From contig CP003179.1 in the NCBI GenBank assembly GCA_000237975.1, positions 1,674,001 to 1,738,000 on the forward strand: a stretch of DNA of 64,000 nucleotides, in the 5' to 3' direction. Below the pieces are notes generated by a model. The model did not search any database. It was not told the DNA's origin and saw nothing but the letters and a program-made list of their open reading frames with translations. This stretch comes from Sulfobacillus acidophilus DSM 10332. Its GTDB lineage: Bacteria > Bacillota > Sulfobacillia > Sulfobacillales > Sulfobacillaceae. This document shows, piece after piece, positions 35,129-44,418 of the stretch. A program made the translations under genes and the position numbers. Numbering within the stretch: position 1 is the stretch's first letter; every line of letters starts with the position of its first letter.

Positions 35129-36133
35129 TTAGACTGCCCCAATGAGTCGTTGAATTGCATCAATCCCCCACATCAAAACGACCCCTCCCGCAAACGATAC
35201 CGGCAAGGTCCATGACCAGACCTTAAAAAATTTTGCCACGGTTCCCCATCGGACATGATACGGTTTCAGGGCCGCTCCGGTACCGAATAGTGCGCCGTCG
35301 GTAGTTTGGGTGGTGGATACGGGAAATCCGCCGATGGCCGCCAAAGCGACGGTAACCGCGGCTGCGGTTTGGGTGGTGACCGCATCGGCGCTGCGGAGGC
35401 GAAATACGTGTCCGCTGACCGTTTTCGCGATGCGAAGCCCTCCGAACCATAGTCCGACGAGCCAAAGGCCCCAGGGTATGACCAACGCCGGCCAATCGAC
35501 GTGATAATGGTGGCTTCCGGAAATCAGCATAAACCAGAGCGCCGTTAATCCAATCGCCTTCTCCTGAGCGTTGGCGCCATAGGCCACGCCTTGAAACACG
35601 ATGGTGACATATTGGAGCTGCCCTAACATAAAGCCTAAGGGAGGAAATTCCCGTAAAAGACGCCAGACGCCCAAGGTCAACCCAAATGCCATAAGAAAGC
35701 CTATCGCGACCGATCCGACCAATCCGAGCCCAATTTTCAAAATCCCCGACCAATGAATCCATTCGGCTTGACCGCCGGCCAAGGCGGCCCCCAGCATCCC
35801 GCCGGCTAATGCCAAAGTCGTGCTCGTGGGCACTTTCAATTTCCAGGTGACGACCAATGTGGTCAATGCCGCCGCCAGTGCGACAGCTAACACACGGGCC
35901 GGTACTTTTTGAAAATCGACTACCTCGACCGCGATGGTATGGGACACCGCCGTACCGAACAGCACGGGCCCGAGTAAAATACTGCCGGCCAGTAAGGGGA
36001 GCACCCAATGAGGGCGGGTTGCGGGGGTCGATAAGTAGGTCCCGATTAAGTTGCCGCCATCATTAATACCGGAAAAGATTGTAAAACCCGCAATAAGGGC
36101 CCCCAATATCCCCGCTAAAACCCCCAGAAGCAC
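35129..36133 (-). CDS. pit: PiT-family inorganic phosphate transporter
   Basis: 334 aa with about ten helices. The first repeat has 'FSGINDGGNLIGT' and the second 'YGANAQEKAIGL'. PiT usually has G-A-N-D-x-x-N in both; the second site is altered here, as in the shorter bacterial branch. It imports metal-phosphate driven by protons or sodium. The first gene of a pit-DUF47 pair. Confidence 0.88.
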   Translation of the reverse strand: MLLGVLAGILGALIAGFTIFSGINDGGNLIGTYLSTPATRPHWVLPLLAGSILLGPVLFGTAVSHTIAVEVVDFQKVPARVLAVALAAALTTLVVTWKLKVPTSTTLALAGGMLGAALAGGQAEWIHWSGILKIGLGLVGSVAIGFLMAFGLTLGVWRLLREFPPLGFMLGQLQYVTIVFQGVAYGANAQEKAIGLTALWFMLISGSHHYHVDWPALVIPWGLWLVGLWFGGLRIAKTVSGHVFRLRSADAVTTQTAAAVTVALAAIGGFPVSTTQTTDGALFGTGAALKPYHVRWGTVAKFFKVWSWTLPVSFAGGVVLMWGIDAIQRLIGAV

Positions 36134-36221
36134 ACCCCCTAAATTGTTACGATAATCTTAACCAAAAGTTAACCTAATCTTAACATACCTAGGGCCTATC
36201 ACAAAGGGTTTCATAAAAAAA

Positions 36222-36241
36222 GGTCCCCTTAAACGGGGACC
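36222..36241 (-). terminator. Intrinsic terminator of the rpsA-like gene
   Basis: GGTCCCC (36222-36228) pairs with GGGGACC (36235-36241). On the - strand it is followed by an uninterrupted T-run (36214-36221). A standard Rho-independent terminator 23 nt past the gene. Confidence 0.88.
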
Positions 36242-36263
36242 TGGCCCATCACGTGGTTTGGGA

Positions 36264-37514
36264 TTAGGCTTCCGGGGTGTCTTGGAAATCCTCATCGTCC
36301 CAGTCGCCTGCATGATAAGCGGTCATCCGCGTGGGCGCCTCGGGTTCCGGGGGCTCCGGCGCGGTCTCGGGGCCCGGGGCAACCGCTGCGCTTAAACCGC
36401 CTTCCGCATCCGCTTCCCGTTTGGATAAGGAAATGCGTTTCCGCTCAGGGTCGACATACAACACTTTGACGGCAATCTCGTCGCCCACTTGGACAACTTC
36501 CGACGGTTCCCCGACCCGATAATCGGCGAGTTGAGAGATATGGACCAATCCGTCCACGCCGGGCTCCAGTTGGACAAAAACCCCAAAACTGGCCAGCCGT
36601 ACGACTGTGCCCCGATAAATCCGGCCTTCCAGGTAACGTTCGGCTACCGTATCCCAGGGATTCCCTTCGACCTGCCGGAGGCCCAAAGAAATTTTGCCTT
36701 TTTCCGGATTTAACCGAAGGACTTTAACCCGCACTTTTTGTCCGACTTCCAGAATCTCCGAAGGATGATTGATACGATGCCAAGACATTTCACTAATATG
36801 CAAAAGGCCGTCTACCCCGCCGAGATCAATAAACGCCCCAAATTCGGTGAGGCTTTTGACGGTGCCTTCCCAAATTTGCCCTTCGGCAATTTTAGACCAA
36901 ATTTCTTCCTGCTTGGCTTTACTCTCCTGCTCAACCACGTCTTTACGCGATAAAATGGCCCGTCGTTTGTTACGATCCAGTTCTACCACTTTGACGCGCA
37001 AGGTTTGGCCTAAAAAGGGCGTCAAGTCGCTGATAAAACCGGGGGCCACCAAGGAGGCCGGAACAAAACCACGCAGGCCGACATCGACGACCAGCCCGCC
37101 CTTGACGACTTCCACGACCGGCGCTTCCAGAATTTCTCCGTTTCGTTGCGCCTCTTCCAACCGTTCCCACGCTACACGCTCATCGGCCTTTTTCTTGGAA
37201 AGCTTCAGGGTGCCCTCTTCCCCTTCGTAGCCCACCACATAGACCGAGATTACATCACCCAAGTGCACTACCTCTTCCGGACGTTCCACCCGACGGTAGC
37301 TGAGATCGCGCAAGTGGATGATCCCTTCTGATTTAGCTCCCACGTCCACTAAGACCCCGTCATTAGAGATGTGCACCACCTTACCCTGTAGGATATCGCC
37401 CGGGCGCGCATCTTCCACCGGACCATAGGCCAGGGACTGCTCCATATCTAATGTGTCTTCGGGTTCTCCTGATTCGGTTTTATGGACGTGACGTGTTTCG
37501 TTTTGCTCATCCAT
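36264..37514 (-). CDS. rpsA: 30S ribosomal protein S1 homologue (four S1 domains)
   Basis: 416 aa. S1 RNA-binding domains lie at about residues 38-108, 125-193, 210-280 and 295-367, each with 'G-x-V/I-x-x-x-x-x-x-G-x-x-V-D'-like strands (e.g. 'EFGAFIDLGGVDGLLHISEMSW', 'SFGVFVQLEPGVDGLVHISQL'). Firmicute S1 is shorter than the six-domain proteobacterial form, so this length is normal. The acidic tail may contact the ribosome or partners. It follows aroH-cmk-plsC; ispH, often found here, is absent. Confidence 0.9.
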   Translation of the reverse strand: MDEQNETRHVHKTESGEPEDTLDMEQSLAYGPVEDARPGDILQGKVVHISNDGVLVDVGAKSEGIIHLRDLSYRRVERPEEVVHLGDVISVYVVGYEGEEGTLKLSKKKADERVAWERLEEAQRNGEILEAPVVEVVKGGLVVDVGLRGFVPASLVAPGFISDLTPFLGQTLRVKVVELDRNKRRAILSRKDVVEQESKAKQEEIWSKIAEGQIWEGTVKSLTEFGAFIDLGGVDGLLHISEMSWHRINHPSEILEVGQKVRVKVLRLNPEKGKISLGLRQVEGNPWDTVAERYLEGRIYRGTVVRLASFGVFVQLEPGVDGLVHISQLADYRVGEPSEVVQVGDEIAVKVLYVDPERKRISLSKREADAEGGLSAAVAPGPETAPEPPEPEAPTRMTAYHAGDWDDEDFQDTPEA

Positions 37515-37635
37515 CTATGCCGACCTCCCAAAATCCGTTCCCATATTCAGAGAAAGGCTATTCTCCCTCATATTACAACGGAATGCTGGAATATCCAACA
37601 ATTTCATCGACCCCGGGACGAGGCCGGATTCCTCG

Positions 37636-38220
37636 TTAGCCTGTCCGAATTGAGGGATCCTGTTGCACCAATTCACGAATTTTATCCATCACCAAAACTT
37701 GGGCCTCCCGCTTGTTCATCTCGGGAGGGATATGGAACGGCTGGCCGATTTTGGCATAGATCCGGCGGCGAAACCCGTATTGACCGCTAATACCGACCGG
37801 AACCAGGGGAGCGCCGGTTTTTTGGGCCAAATAGATCACTCCGGCTCGCGCTTCCTGTAAATCACCGGTTTCGGTACGATGCCCTTCGGGAAACATCAAA
37901 ATGGCGTCGCCGCCGTTAATGACCTCCAAGGAGTGACGAATGGCGCGCCGATCGGGATGGCCCCGGTGCACCGGATAAGCTTGCACGTGACGAAAAATCC
38001 AGGGCAAAACCGGATAATTAAATAATTCCGCTTTCGTCATGAAGTGTACCGATCGGGGCAATAAGGCGCCCACCAGCGGGGGGTCGAACGCACTCCGATG
38101 ATTGGCAATCACGATAAGGGGGCCGGTTCGCGGAATATGTTCAACGCCCTCGACCCGGATATTCAGGTAAAGGGACAGGGATATCCTGACCAGCCAATAG
38201 AGCGTCCAATAAATACGCAT
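37636..38220 (-). CDS. plsC: 1-acyl-glycerol-3-phosphate acyltransferase
   Basis: 194 aa, usual for this short form. The H-x4-D motif is 'NHRSAFDP' and the second motif is 'FPEGHRTE'. It makes phosphatidic acid from lysophosphatidic acid at the membrane. The start overlaps the cmk stop by one base. It follows aroH-cmk in one transcript. Confidence 0.93.
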   Translation of the reverse strand: MRIYWTLYWLVRISLSLYLNIRVEGVEHIPRTGPLIVIANHRSAFDPPLVGALLPRSVHFMTKAELFNYPVLPWIFRHVQAYPVHRGHPDRRAIRHSLEVINGGDAILMFPEGHRTETGDLQEARAGVIYLAQKTGAPLVPVGISGQYGFRRRIYAKIGQPFHIPPEMNKREAQVLVMDKIRELVQQDPSIRTG

Positions 38221-38906
38221 TAGTTAAGTCGTTGGTCACACATGGCCAACATGCGTTCCACGACTTCCTCAACCTCCATCTTCGTGGTGTCCAGCAAAAT
38301 GGCGTCGGCCGCTTGCGACAAGGGAGCATAAGGACGGCTCGAGTCCAGTAAATCCCGATGTTGGATCTCTTCTCGGATCCGGTCCAAGGAGACGTCAAAA
38401 CCGGCTTGCCGCAACTCGTGATACCGTCGCTCCGCGCGGGCCTCTAGGGACGCGGTGAGAAAAAATTTGATATCGGCATCAGGCAACACAAACGTGCCGA
38501 TATCCCGGCCATCCATCACTACGCCCCCGTGACGTGCCAGTTCGCGTTGCCGCAACACCATTTCCCGGCGCACCAGCGGAAAGCCGGCCACAACGGCCAC
38601 GCTGGCGTTGACTTCGGGCGTGCGCAAATGGCCGGTGACATCCTGTCCATCCATCATGACCGTCACTTGGCCGTGGCCTTTGGGGTACAGTTCAATGGTG
38701 GTTTGGTTGAGCAATTCGGCAAGTTCGGCTTCATCCCGTAAATCAATGCCCTCCGAGAGGGCTTTATACGCGAGTGCACGGTACATCGCGCCGGTATCCA
38801 GATAGAGGTAGCCGAGCCGGTCTGCCAACAGGCGGGCAACCGTACTTTTGCCGGCGCCGGCGGGCCCGTCAACCGCAATCACGGCCGATTTTCGGGCCTT
38901 AGCCAC
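38220..38906 (-). CDS. cmk: Cytidylate kinase
   Basis: 228 aa. The P-loop is 'GPAGAGKSTVAR' at residues 14-25, and the NMP-binding parts 'YLDTGAMYRALA' and 'MDGRDIGTFVLPDA' are typical. It phosphorylates CMP and dCMP. It overlaps aroH by 8 nt at its start and plsC at its end. Confidence 0.95.
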   Translation of the reverse strand: MAKARKSAVIAVDGPAGAGKSTVARLLADRLGYLYLDTGAMYRALAYKALSEGIDLRDEAELAELLNQTTIELYPKGHGQVTVMMDGQDVTGHLRTPEVNASVAVVAGFPLVRREMVLRQRELARHGGVVMDGRDIGTFVLPDADIKFFLTASLEARAERRYHELRQAGFDVSLDRIREEIQHRDLLDSSRPYAPLSQAADAILLDTTKMEVEEVVERMLAMCDQRLN

Positions 38907-39276
38907 GCTGGGGCTCCTCTGCTACCAGATCTTCGCGCAAGACGACGGCGCCTTCTAAATAGACGTGGCGAATTTCTCTCGGTGACCGATTACTTTCGGC
39001 GTGCATCAGGACTCGGACGGTTTTCGGCAATCCATGGGGCACATCAAGCTCTCGAGCACAAATCACCGGCACATACTTCCAACCGATTTTCCGCGCCGCC
39101 TCGGCCGGAAAAGTGGCTCGCAGATCCGGTGAGAGAGTAAATAAAATACTGGCGATATCGTCTGGTTGTACCGCATTTTGCTCTGCCATTTGGAGCAAGA
39201 GTTCGGCGGTACGACTTAAAATTTCATCGGCATCATCTTGGGTAACCGTCGTGGCCCCTCGTATTCCTCGGATCAC
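38899..39276 (-). CDS. aroH: Chorismate mutase, AroH type
   Basis: 125 aa, normal AroH length. The N-terminus 'MIRGIRGATTV' supplies the active-site Arg7, and 'RVLMHAESNRSPREIRHVYLEGA' is the C-terminal family block. It converts chorismate to prephenate for Phe/Tyr. The first full gene of the aroH-cmk-plsC-rpsA set, except for a small zinc-ribbon gene upstream. Confidence 0.93.
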   Translation of the reverse strand: MIRGIRGATTVTQDDADEILSRTAELLLQMAEQNAVQPDDIASILFTLSPDLRATFPAEAARKIGWKYVPVICARELDVPHGLPKTVRVLMHAESNRSPREIRHVYLEGAVVLREDLVAEEPQRG

Positions 39277-39292
39277 CGCGATTGAATCCTCC

Positions 39293-39448
39293 TCAACGCT
39301 GAGTTTCTCGATTGGCCTCTCGGCGAATTTTTTCTTGGCAGCTAGGACAAATATAAGGGGTATCGGGATGACTCTTCAACCGCTCATATTCCTCGGTCCA
39401 TTCGGCAATCGTAACTTTCTGTCCGCATATTTGGCACGTCAGCTCCAC
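39293..39448 (-). CDS. YlaI-like zinc-ribbon protein (DUF2197), 51 aa
   Basis: GTG 39448 with GGAGGAG 5-6 nt upstream; the stop is TGA at 39293-39295. The sequence has two Cys pairs, 'CQIC' and 'CPSC', separated by 'TIAEWTEEYERL...HPDTPYI', the layout of Bacillus YlaI. The function is unknown. It is easily missed because of its length and GTG start. Confidence 0.75.
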   Translation of the reverse strand: MELTCQICGQKVTIAEWTEEYERLKSHPDTPYICPSCQEKIRREANRETQR

Positions 39449-39580
39449 CGGGGTCTCCTCCTTTGGCTTGAACCTCTGAGGCTATCTTCCCCATTGTGCC
39501 GACTGCCACGCTGTCTTTCAACCCCTCGCTTTGATAAGATGCTGCCCAAGAGGCGATTTTTCGGCAAAGGTGGGCGTTAT

Positions 39581-40666
39581 ATGGCGGCGGAGAGCACTCC
39601 GATGGAACAGCTGTTAAAAGAATGGCCCTTAGAACGGATTACCCGAGGACGGGAATATTGGGTTGCCGACCGGGTCCGGCGACGGGTGCGGGCCCCAGGC
39701 CTCTATTTGGCCGAAGTGGAAGGCTATCGGGACATCTATCACGCCGGGGTTTGGGACGGGCGGCCCAGGTGTTCTTGTCAAACGTTTAAGGGTTATTGTG
39801 CGCATGTGGCGGCGGTTTTACTGGCGTTACATGAGGAACCGGATGCGTTTCGGCCGTGGCCCCTAGCCTTTCTGCGCCATGCGATATCGCCGACGAATTG
39901 GGCCTGGGACGAGCCGTTTCCCTGGCAACAGGTGCCGGAGGCACCGTCGCGTTGGCAATTACCGGCCTCTTCGGAGGCGGTCGATGCCCTGGTCGGTCAG
40001 GCTTCCGGATGGCCCCTCGATGCCCCGGAAAGTTTAGCCCGATTTGCCGAGGCGCATCCGACGTGGTGGGAATATGACCAATGGCAGACGCTCTTTCGGC
40101 ACTGGGCCGACAACAGCCGACGCTTGCCGCCGGACGAATGGTTGGTGGCCGCCTGGTACAACCCCGACTTACCGATCTGGTCGGTCTGGCTGCGATATCG
40201 TACCTGGCTTAACCAACATGTCGCGACCCTCTTGACATGGCTTTTTTTCCGCCATCCCTGGTGGCCGGCTACCCCGATCCGCCAGCGTTATGTCCTGACC
40301 CTGCTGACGCTCGCCCAGGGAGCGGAATCCCATGGGATGTGGGACATCTTGCGTCCGGTCGATCCTTATCATTTGGCCGAAGCCGACGCGCTCTATTTAG
40401 CCGGTGATCCTCTCCTGGCCAGTCAGTTGTTGGAGCAGTATTTGCCGGAGGACTCGGCGGCCCGTCACCAGGCACGTGAACGCATTCAACGCTGGAATCC
40501 CGATAAATATTGGGAGCATCGGTTAGCGGACATTTTAGAGACCGGCGCCGTTGACGAATTGAACACGCTCCGCCAACGGCTGCCGGACGAGCAATGGGAG
40601 ATGCTGACTAAAGCGATTGAGGCACGCCGTTTTTCAGGCGCACAACCAGCCCGGGAGTCGGAGTGA
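39581..40666 (+). CDS. SWIM zinc-finger protein
   Basis: 361 aa from ATG 39581 (AAAGGTGGG upstream). The SWIM motif is 'CSCQTFKGYCAHVAAVLLAL' (C-x-C-xn-C-x-H) at about residues 63-82. The rest is helical, rich in Trp. SWIM proteins bind nucleic acid or protein and often accompany SNF2-like helicases; none is adjacent here, though one lies at 46444. The 3' end overlaps the convergent NAPRTase gene by 59 nt. Confidence 0.8.
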   Translation: MAAESTPMEQLLKEWPLERITRGREYWVADRVRRRVRAPGLYLAEVEGYRDIYHAGVWDGRPRCSCQTFKGYCAHVAAVLLALHEEPDAFRPWPLAFLRHAISPTNWAWDEPFPWQQVPEAPSRWQLPASSEAVDALVGQASGWPLDAPESLARFAEAHPTWWEYDQWQTLFRHWADNSRRLPPDEWLVAAWYNPDLPIWSVWLRYRTWLNQHVATLLTWLFFRHPWWPATPIRQRYVLTLLTLAQGAESHGMWDILRPVDPYHLAEADALYLAGDPLLASQLLEQYLPEDSAARHQARERIQRWNPDKYWEHRLADILETGAVDELNTLRQRLPDEQWEMLTKAIEARRFSGAQPARESE

Positions 40667-41687
40667 TGCCGGGAATGCGGCCGCGTTTGGCAACCGGGCG
40701 GTTGCCCACTTCTTTCAAATCCATGGTCATATCCAGCGGCGGGGCTCCGGCGATATAGCTGCCGACCCCGAATCCGCTGACTCCGGCGTCTCTCAATTCG
40801 GCGACGCGCTCCGGGGTTAAGCCGCCCGAAACAAAAATCTCTACCTGCGGGTAGCCGGCCAGCGCCAAGCGCGCCTTAATTTCACGGACTAAGGCAGGCG
40901 TGACGCCGCCTCGTTCACGAGGCGTATCAAGCCGAATCGCATGTAATCGGGAGCCGAGAGCGGCCGCGACCCGAATCGCTTCTTCCGCTTCGTCCTTAAA
41001 GGTGTCCACCAACACCGTCCGGGGTGCATCCGGGGGCATGACGCGATCATAGGCCTCGGCGGCGGTTACGGTATCCCCCACCATTAATAACAAGGCATGG
41101 GGCATGGTACCGGCGGGCATCTGGCCGGCTTGCCGGGCCCCAAGAATACTGCTGGCTCCCTGTGCTCCGCCGACCAGCGCGGCTCGATCCATCACGGAAG
41201 CGACCGCCGGATGGACGTGGCGAGCCCCGAAAGAAATGACCGGCACCGGACTGGCGGCTTCAACCATGGTGCGCGCGGCGGTGGCCCATCCCGAGGATGA
41301 GGCCAAAATGCCTAAGAGCGCCGTTTCATACACGCCAAAATCTTTATAAGGACCGCGAATGCGCATCACCACTTGCTTGGTTTCGACCCGAGTGCCTTCC
41401 GGTAATGCCTCGACGGTAATCGGCAACCCTTCCAATAGCGTCAGCGCTTCTTCGACGCCAGCCAGCAGCCCGGGGTGATTGGCGAAAATTTCGGCGGTGA
41501 CGTCTGTTTGGTTGAGATGCAATTCCTCCAATATTTGTTGGGTGCCTACAAAATAGACATCAGCGGTGAGACCGGCTTGAATTTCCTCCGGGGTGGCGGA
41601 CCGAATGCCCCGCGGTTCGGGCTGAAAGTGTTTCACGGCCTCGATATCGCGTACGATGTGATGGATTTTGGCGTCCGGGTGATTCAC
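40608..41687 (-). CDS. Nicotinate phosphoribosyltransferase
   Basis: 359 aa from GTG 41687, set by AAAGGAG 8 nt upstream. The short NAPRTase form, with 'VISFGARHVHPAVASVMDRAALVGGAQGASS' and a C-terminal TIM-barrel phosphate-binding 'IFVSGGLTPERVAEL'. It makes nicotinate mononucleotide in NAD salvage. The gene starts inside the rluB coding region (128-nt overlap). Confidence 0.88.
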   Translation of the reverse strand: MNHPDAKIHHIVRDIEAVKHFQPEPRGIRSATPEEIQAGLTADVYFVGTQQILEELHLNQTDVTAEIFANHPGLLAGVEEALTLLEGLPITVEALPEGTRVETKQVVMRIRGPYKDFGVYETALLGILASSSGWATAARTMVEAASPVPVISFGARHVHPAVASVMDRAALVGGAQGASSILGARQAGQMPAGTMPHALLLMVGDTVTAAEAYDRVMPPDAPRTVLVDTFKDEAEEAIRVAAALGSRLHAIRLDTPRERGGVTPALVREIKARLALAGYPQVEIFVSGGLTPERVAELRDAGVSGFGVGSYIAGAPPLDMTMDLKEVGNRPVAKRGRIPGITPTPGLVVRLKNGVPQSL

Positions 41688-42426
41688 CTGTCATGCTCCT
41701 TTCTTGGCCCTTTTGCACCAGCTGTTTCAGTTCCTTAATTTCATGGTGCGTCAGGGGACGGATGCTCCCTTCGGTTAATCCCTCGAGCAGGATATTGCCG
41801 AATTGAATCCGCTTCAACTCCAGTACCGGATGGCCAATCGTTTCGAAAATCCGTCGGACTTCCCGTTTTTTGCCTTCACGCAAAGTGAGGCGAATGAGGG
41901 TACGATCCGGTTCTTTGCGGAGAATGCGAATGTCTTCCGGATAGGCGGGTCCGTCAGCCAGCCGAATCCCACGGCGTAACCGTTCTAAATGCGACTCGCG
42001 GGGTTTCCCTTTCACCCAAGCTTCATAGACCTTGGGTATCCGGTACGCCGGGTGTAGCAATTGAAATGCGAGAGCACCGTCGTTTGTCAATAGGATAAGT
42101 CCCGACGTATCACGATCCAAGCGGCCCACGGGGAACACCCGACCATATTTGGCGGGAATCAATTCGCTAATTAAGTGTTCCGCGTGGCGGTCGGCCAGGG
42201 ACGTGGTATAACCGGCCGGCTTATGTAAGGCTAAATAAATCCAACGGGGCTGCAACCGAATCGGCTGACCGTCGACCAGAATGGTGTCATGATCAGGATC
42301 GGCCGTTTCGCCTAAGCTTGCCACATGTCCGTTGACGGTAACCCGCCCGGCCTGAATCCATTCTTCGGCTTGGCGGCGGGACGCCAGTCCGGCTTGTTGA
42401 ATGATCCGCTGAATGCGTAGAGTCAT
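41560..42426 (-). CDS. rluB: 23S/16S rRNA pseudouridine synthase, RluB/RsuA family
   Basis: 288 aa. An N-terminal S4 domain (residues 3-50) is followed by the catalytic domain with 'GRLDRDTSGLILLTNDG' (catalytic Asp). Typical length is about 240 aa; the last 42 residues are read from within the NAPRTase gene and are Arg/Ser-rich, so they may be a neutral tail. It modifies uridine in ribosomal RNA. Confidence 0.9.
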   Translation of the reverse strand: MTLRIQRIIQQAGLASRRQAEEWIQAGRVTVNGHVASLGETADPDHDTILVDGQPIRLQPRWIYLALHKPAGYTTSLADRHAEHLISELIPAKYGRVFPVGRLDRDTSGLILLTNDGALAFQLLHPAYRIPKVYEAWVKGKPRESHLERLRRGIRLADGPAYPEDIRILRKEPDRTLIRLTLREGKKREVRRIFETIGHPVLELKRIQFGNILLEGLTEGSIRPLTHHEIKELKQLVQKGQERSMTGESPGRQNPSHRTRYRGRETLSARTAGHSVRHPGGNSSRSHR

Positions 42427-42428
42427 CG

Positions 42429-42890
42429 TCAGTCGCCGATCTCAAAAATGCATTCCACTTCGACCGCCGCGTTGAGGGGAAGCGCATTCGTGCCGACGGC
42501 GGAACGGGCATGACGGCCAGCCTCGCCGAACACCGATTCAAATAATTCGGACGCCCCATTGATGACCTGAGGCTGCCCATGAAAATCGTCTGTGCTTTGA
42601 ACAAACCCTACCACTTTGACCACTCGTTTCAGTCGATCGACGCCCCCGGCCGCCTGCGCCGCGACGCTCAAGGCGTTCAATGCCGCTTGGCGAGCCGCCT
42701 GATACGCGTCTTCGGGCGTGACCTCGCCTCCGACCCGGCCTTCGGCCAGCAACCGGCCGTCGGCAAACGGTAATTGGCCGGATGTAAAGCATAGACGGCC
42801 GCTGACCACGGCAGGCACATAAGCGGCTACCGCTTTAGGCGGTGGCGGCAACGTAATCCCGAGTTCTTGTAATCGAACGGTAATACTCAT
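42429..42890 (-). CDS. RidA/YjgF-family enamine/imine deaminase
   Basis: 153 aa. Family signature 'PLNAAVEVECIFEI' at the C-terminus. This is the longer YjgF subgroup ('AYVPAVVSGRLCFTSGQLPF'). The catalytic Arg of true RidA is not evident at its usual site ('ARSAVGTNALPLNAAVEVE'), so the enzyme role is uncertain. Followed by rluB. Confidence 0.85.
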   Translation of the reverse strand: MSITVRLQELGITLPPPPKAVAAYVPAVVSGRLCFTSGQLPFADGRLLAEGRVGGEVTPEDAYQAARQAALNALSVAAQAAGGVDRLKRVVKVVGFVQSTDDFHGQPQVINGASELFESVFGEAGRHARSAVGTNALPLNAAVEVECIFEIGD

Positions 42891-43036
42891 ACGGACCTCC
42901 CCTACCCCGTCTCTCAGACATGACCGTCAATCCTGCATCATAAGCTAAGACAGGCAATCTTGACAAGTAGCATGACTTTCATGCGGGTTCAGTATACCAG
43001 GACCCAATCACGTCGAGTAGCGTAGGAGCGTTTCTC

Positions 43037-43570
43037 ATGAATCATGTGATTGATGCGGTGTCGGTTTGGGCGATTCCGGTCATGATCGGTCTCATTCCGT
43101 TGGTGGGGTGGCTACGAGGCGTCAATATCTACGAAGTGTTTGCCGAGGGCGCCAGTGAAGGATTTCACATGGCCATCCGCATGATTCCGTTTCTGGTGGG
43201 TATATTGGTTGCGCTCAATGTGTTTCAGGCGTCGGGGGCTTTGGCGGCGGTGATTGGCTTTTTGAAGGGGCCGTTGGCCCGGGTCGGCGTGCCCGCCGAA
43301 GTGATTCCTCTGATGTTGGTGCGCCCGCTGTCGGGGGGAGCCGCCTTGGGGATTACGACCGGTATCCTGCAGCATTATGGTCCCGACTCGTTTGTCGGCC
43401 GGCTGGCTTCCACCCTTCAAGGCAGTACCGACACGACTTTTTATGTGATTACGCTCTATTTTGGATCGATTGCGGTCAAGCGGACCCGCTATGCCTTGAC
43501 TGTCGCTTTGTTGGGCGATCTGGCGGGATTTATCGCGTCGGTGGCGGTCTGCCATTGGTTATTTGGTTAA
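43037..43570 (+). CDS. spmB: Spore maturation protein B
   Basis: 177 aa nucleoside-transporter-gate domain protein with five or six helices ('GASEGFHMAIRMIPFLVGILVAL', 'RPLSGGAALGITTGIL', 'STLQGSTDTTFYVITLYFG'). SpmB with SpmA controls spore core dehydration. Unlike Bacillus, it is convergent with spmA (4-nt overlap), not in one operon. Confidence 0.92.
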   Translation: MNHVIDAVSVWAIPVMIGLIPLVGWLRGVNIYEVFAEGASEGFHMAIRMIPFLVGILVALNVFQASGALAAVIGFLKGPLARVGVPAEVIPLMLVRPLSGGAALGITTGILQHYGPDSFVGRLASTLQGSTDTTFYVITLYFGSIAVKRTRYALTVALLGDLAGFIASVAVCHWLFG

Positions 43571-44157
43571 TCCTCGTCGTCCCGGGACAAATGGCGAAAA
43601 ATCCGATCCACGGTGATGGCGACGACGGTGGCGACGGCGGTGGCAAAAATGGTGGGGCCCACGATGGCGGTGGGATTTCGGGAGCCGGCGGCTACCCGCA
43701 AAGCGATGACGGTGGCCGGCACCAAATTAATCGATGCGGTGTTAATGGCCAAAAACGTAATCATATTTTTTGTGGCGACGTCTTTAACCGGGTTTAACTG
43801 TTGCAGGTCCTGCATCGCCTTAAGGCCGAACGGGGTGGCGGCACTGCCCATCCCCAGCATGTTCGCCACCATGTTCATGAGCATATTGCCCATGGCCGGA
43901 TGATCCGGACTGATGCCGGGAAACAAGCGAGAGACCAAGGGGGCCAAGAGTTTGGCGAATCCTCGCATGAGACCGGATTCTTCGGCGATGCGGGCGAGTC
44001 CAAGCCAAAGGGCCATAATCCCGATGAATCCGAACGCCACTTCTACCGCCTTATCGGTTCCCGCCACCACCGCTTCGGTGACAATCATCATGTGATGATG
44101 CCAGGCACTCACCAGAATGCCTCCGACAATTAAGACGATCCAGACTAGATTGACCAA
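43567..44157 (-). CDS. spmA: Spore maturation protein A
   Basis: 196 aa from TTG 44157, chosen because AAAGGAGG lies 7-8 nt upstream; a longer frame to 44379 has a poor N-terminal extension. Membrane protein with the SpmA gate domain ('LWLGLARIAEESGLM', 'MGNMLMNMVANMLGMGSAATPFGLKAM'). The partner of spmB, but on the opposite strand. Confidence 0.9.
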   Translation of the reverse strand: MVNLVWIVLIVGGILVSAWHHHMMIVTEAVVAGTDKAVEVAFGFIGIMALWLGLARIAEESGLMRGFAKLLAPLVSRLFPGISPDHPAMGNMLMNMVANMLGMGSAATPFGLKAMQDLQQLNPVKDVATKNMITFLAINTASINLVPATVIALRVAAGSRNPTAIVGPTIFATAVATVVAITVDRIFRHLSRDDED

Positions 44158-44418
44158 GGGGCCCCCTCCTTTGTGTTCAAAGGAGTATATGCGGCTTGGC
44201 CAAGGAGTTGAACCCAGCATTAAGAAGGCCGGGGCGGCCATGACGGCGCGCCCCGGCTGGACTCTTTCGCCACCTAACCCGGCTAATGATTTGAGGCGCG
44301 GATCCCAGGAGTTTCGGGCTCGGCGTCCGGTGTCCCTGTCTTCCGGCGTCTTCTGAGGTGTCGGTTCGGACTGTTTCAACCCCGGCGGTTGACCTGATCG
44401 GCCGGAAGCCCGGCCCCT

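Noticed and set aside
44158-44418. Frames upstream of spmA, including a 74-residue N-terminal extension
   Set aside because: The extension is Arg/Pro-rich and lacks a start signal; TTG 44157 has a strong ribosome-binding site and gives the normal SpmA length.
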